64,000 bases of DNA from Aulostomus chinensis (taxonomy: Eukaryota > Chordata > Actinopteri > Syngnathiformes > Aulostomidae), in the NCBI GenBank assembly GCA_037954235.1, contig JBBMOA010000001.1:15713980-15777979 (forward strand), given 5' to 3'. Every line of letters starts with the position of its first letter. Positions within the stretch are counted from its first letter, which is position 1. Shown here piece by piece: positions 61,118 through 64,000 of the stretch. The translations under genes and the position numbers were made by a program. The notes beneath the pieces were generated by a model. That model saw only the letters and a list, made by a program, of their open reading frames with translations, was not told where the DNA came from and did no database searches.

Positions 61118-62383
61118 CTGCAGTTAAGAGAACAGAGTTAATTCACTGTTCTACCAAATCCTGGAACCTGAACCTCTCAGATGTTGATGGTCTTCACTCC
61201 AAGTTAGTGAGGTGTTTATAGTTGCTTTAGCAGTGCCAGGCTAAAGGCTGTGGTCCAACTGCACCGGCACAGTGACAGTTTCGTCAGGAACAAAGCTACC
61301 AGGCCTCAGTAATCTACTACCAGCAGGATATTCCAGAGGAACTGTTGACAAACAGCTGGATTCTGTCCATCTGCTCTCACTGCTTCCCACACCAGCAGCT
61401 GCTTTGTCAAGTTCCTCTGGTCTTCACCAACAAATGGAACACTTCCTCCTCCAGTCTTTGTTCTGACTTCTCTCTGGTGACCTGCTTTGATCAGTGAGGT
61501 TTCTGCTGTTTCACTGTCATGACAGCGTGCAGGTTGTTGAGTCCCGTCACTCACGACAGGAGTTCACCTTCTCACTACCCTCTGATATAACGCTTCTTTC
61601 TCCATTACTAGAGAATCTATCACACATTCATAGTTAAGGATGAACCACAGGAACAAGCTCCTCCTCCACTGTGTTACCATGGTGACGAGTCCCCACCCAC
61701 ATCAAAGAGAGACGTGTTCAACCAGAAGTGCTTGGAGTCGCTGCACTAAACAGGCAGACACCTCTGGGTGGCTGGAGCCTTTTTATGGAGGCGGCAGCAA
61801 ACGCTGCTGCTGCCTGGAAACAACTGGAAATCCAGGCTGGAGGTCAGGAAAACAACACATTGGACTCAGGCACTCGTGCTGAAGTTGACCATCACTTCTT
61901 GAGTGACGTCCCACTGCTACATGGTGACCACTGAGGGAGGTTTGGAAGGTGACTATTTATAAAGAACAGATTCACAGCAGTCGTTGACAGGCATTCCTGC
62001 TGTTGCCATAGCAACCAACCTGCCTCCGTGATGTGGCTCATCACTGTATAAGTGTCAGGTGACCTGAGGTTGGAGAAAGGGCTGGTAGCTCTGCTTCCAC
62101 TGTAGGAGATCACGACGACGCTGACCGACACTTCTGAGCGTTTGAAATTCCTCCAAATGTCAGACGGCCGGTTGCTCACTGATCAGGCAACGATCGACCC
62201 TCCAGAATAAAACTGACCTTCATGTGGCTTGAACATCGGCTCAAATCTCTTCATTAAGGACATGTTTTGTTGTCACAGTGACCTTTGAACCCCAAAATCT
62301 AACCAGTTCATCATGAACGTTTGAGTCAAAGTAAAGAAATTGTGGGTGGAGTGGAGGCCTGCTAAGATGAGAGCTGGCCTGAC
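61118..62383 (-). other. Intron-like interval between two NLR LRR exons
   Basis: 1,266 bp with no third LRR cassette on the minus strand. Open frames on either strand are short and of no recognisable family. Confidence 0.5.
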
Positions 62384-62557
62384 CTGAGAGTTTCCAGGTG
62401 ACAGTGGGGATCCTCCAGTCCAGCACACAGCAGCTCCACTCCTGAATCCTGCAGCAGGTTCCAGCTCAGGTCCAGTTGTCTCAGACTGGAGGACTGAGAG
62501 CTGAGAACTGAAGACAGAACTGAACAACTTCTCTCTGAGAGCTCACACTTCACCAGC
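62384..62557 (-). CDS. LRR exon of a teleost NLR (NLRC3/NLRP-like) gene, upstream exon
   Basis: A 174-bp exon on the minus strand with acceptor ttcttcttcag and donor gtcagg. It reads LVKCELSERSCSVLSSVLSS, then SSSLRQLDLSWNLLQDSGVE and LLCAGLEDPHCHLETL. It carries the LRR cassette signature with CELSERSC, LRxLDLSxNxLQDSGV and LLxAGLxxPHCxLExL. In fish NLRs this type precedes the terminal cassette. It has the same length and phase as the exon at 60944-61117, 1.27 kb downstream on the same strand. No stop or frameshift is visible. Whether the gene is functional cannot be told from two exons. Confidence 0.88.
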
Positions 62558-62756
62558 CTGAAGAAGAAATGGAAACATGAGCAAACATGGCGTCAACACC
62601 AACTCATCAATGATGAAATCTGTTCTCATCTCTGGTTCAGGATCAGCTTTGATATGTGGACGTTTGGAGTTGAAGCCTCATTTGCATATTTAAACAGGTT
62701 GATAGGGAACCTTCTTTCTACATTGTATTAATAAATAAATGAATATACATATATAC

Positions 62757-62799
<43 letters not shown>

Positions 62800-63241
62800 T
62801 AAATATATATGTTTATATATATGCTTTCAATTAAATTGATGTCTTCCTGGTTGATGGTTTGACTCCATTTTGAATCAGTTTCTAGTTCTGTCTTTCTTCC
62901 TTCCTTCATTCTTCAACATTGTTCTCTCTTCACCAGAGCTTTGATCCTCATCTTCCTGTATTTCACTGCTCCATTTTAATTCTCTTTGTCTTTTGCCATC
63001 ATTTCCTATCTGCCTCTATTTTATTCCCATTCATTATTTTCATGCGTCCATCGGTCTCAGGTGTGTCTTTGTCTCATGGCTCTGATCTCTGCTTTGTTGT
63101 CTTTCTCGTCTCCAGCAGGAGGCACCAGACCAGGAAAACCTGACACTGACATTTTTCCCTCTGAGCGATGAAACAAGACAGGAATGATCACCATTCAGAG
63201 AGAATGGAACTGGTCTGATCATGAGTGGGAGGATGTCTGCT

Positions 63242-63242
<1 letters not shown>
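62558..63242. other. Intron-like sequence with simple repeats
   Basis: Upstream of the LRR exon on the minus strand. It contains an AT repeat (62742-62822) and pyrimidine-rich sequence. No exon is recognised. Confidence 0.45.
62742..62822. repeat. (AT)n microsatellite
   Basis: About 80 bases of alternating A and T with a few interruptions (ATACATAT, AAATAT). Confidence 0.95.

Positions 63243-63319
<77 letters not shown>
63243..63319. repeat. (CA)n microsatellite
   Basis: Uninterrupted CA repeat of about 77 bases. The Cys-Val and Thr-His open frames across it are artefacts. Confidence 0.98.
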
Positions 63320-63322
<3 letters not shown>

Positions 63323-63599
63323 CTGGAGGTCTGCCCTCCAGTTTCAATTCAGCTTCCTTTCATTCCAGGTCATCATCACTCCTTCAACTGAGTCTCTTCC
63401 ACACATCAGATCAAAGTCTTCAGTCTTGTCCAGCAGCACCAGAGTGAAGCCTCTTCAGCTCTGAAACCATCTTTGTCAGCTGCAGCAGCAGCAGCATGGA
63501 GGACAGTGACAGTATTCCTGACTCAAAGAGCGCCGCTTGAACTCAGACGCTTGAATTTGTGTCTGAGATGATGGAAAGTCTCACATCAGCTGAGGATGC

Positions 63600-63915
63600 C
63601 AGAGCCACAGCTCTTCACTCTGCACTGAGCCATTTTCACCACCAGGGGGAGCTCTGGAAGAAGGCTTTTCCTCTGCTGCAGTTAAGCTCTCAGTCCATTC
63701 ATTCTTACACCCCCCCCCCCAGCTCCCAGCTGTTTGACCTGTTGTCCTCCAGGAGGCGCTACCACTGCATCAGGGCTCAGATGAACAGGTTCAAGGACAG
63801 TTTGTCCCCCAGAGCCAGAACCCCTCTGACCTCCACCTTGTCCTCTATGCTGCCCCCCTTCCAGACGACCACACTGATGAGATCTTTCTTGCAGCTTCAG
63901 TCTCTTGTTCTGTAG
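63600..63915 (+). pseudogene. Probable C-terminal tail of a fish LINE reverse transcriptase
   Basis: The frame reads SQLFDLLSSRRRYHCIRAQM then NRFKDSLSPRARTPL. It matches the pattern LFxLLPSGRRYRxIRAxTxRxKDSFxPRA that ends many fish non-LTR retrotransposon proteins. A run of ten C residues (63711-63720) lies just upstream. The polymerase itself is absent. It could instead be an unrelated basic segment, so confidence is moderate. The 118-codon frame around it has no other known part. Confidence 0.45.
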
Positions 63916-64000
63916 CTTTGATTCTCTCTTCTGATCAGCTTGGCAACTCTGAAGCTTTTTCAACTGAAGGAACGTCTCAGAAAATGTTCCTACAAACACG

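Noticed and set aside
63040..63464. Cys-Val and Thr-His rich proteins
   Set aside because: They are translations of the (CA)n microsatellite.

Overview
This window looks like nuclear DNA from a teleost fish. It has no bacterial-style gene packing. It carries vertebrate-type tRNA genes (tRNA-Ser(GCT) matches the vertebrate consensus as I know it), relics of fish transposon families (Harbinger MITE, hAT/ZBED, piggyBac, Penelope-like, L2-like LINE, tRNA-derived SINE), two 174-bp leucine-rich-repeat exons of the fish NLR immune type, and a broken Ig V domain of the NITR type. I found no complete protein-coding gene.

Layout. 1-2816 is a satellite block in reverse orientation that runs off the left edge. 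2817-6327 is a spacer: a damaged laminin-alpha (lama5-like) EGF exon on the minus strand, a 12-copy 65-bp minisatellite touching that exon's splice acceptor, a 14-copy 43-bp minisatellite, a Harbinger-type MITE, and a decayed hAT/ZBED transposase. 6328-40725 is about 34 kb of the same satellite in forward orientation. Its basic monomer is 43-44 bp. The first 6.3 kb (subfamily A) differs from the rest (subfamily B). In B, monomers are organised into a four-monomer higher-order repeat of about 174 bp, and kilobase segments have been recently re-duplicated: a 4,259-bp direct tandem duplication, a third partial copy, a 564-bp internal duplication and an 823-bp-offset duplication.

40726-64000 is ordinary fish intergenic and intronic DNA. 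It holds a TTAA-flanked piggyBac-like MITE and a cluster of seven tRNA genes plus one tRNA pseudogene between 44.7 and 56.7 kb (Ala, Ser, His pseudo, Lys, Leu, Ala, Glu, Ala). A deleted Penelope-like element has split one arm of an inverted duplication that carries a tRNA-Ala. Two inverted-repeat pairs appear nested around about 51.4 kb. The right end has 41-bp and 67-bp minisatellites, the two NLR LRR exons on the minus strand, microsatellites and a LINE tail.

The most notable structure is the satellite: a reverse-oriented block, a 3.5-kb spacer with a gene exon, then a forward block with higher-order repeats and near-identical multi-kilobase duplications. Most short open frames in the window fall in tandem repeats and are not genes. 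All family assignments come from reading the sequence; none was checked by a search.
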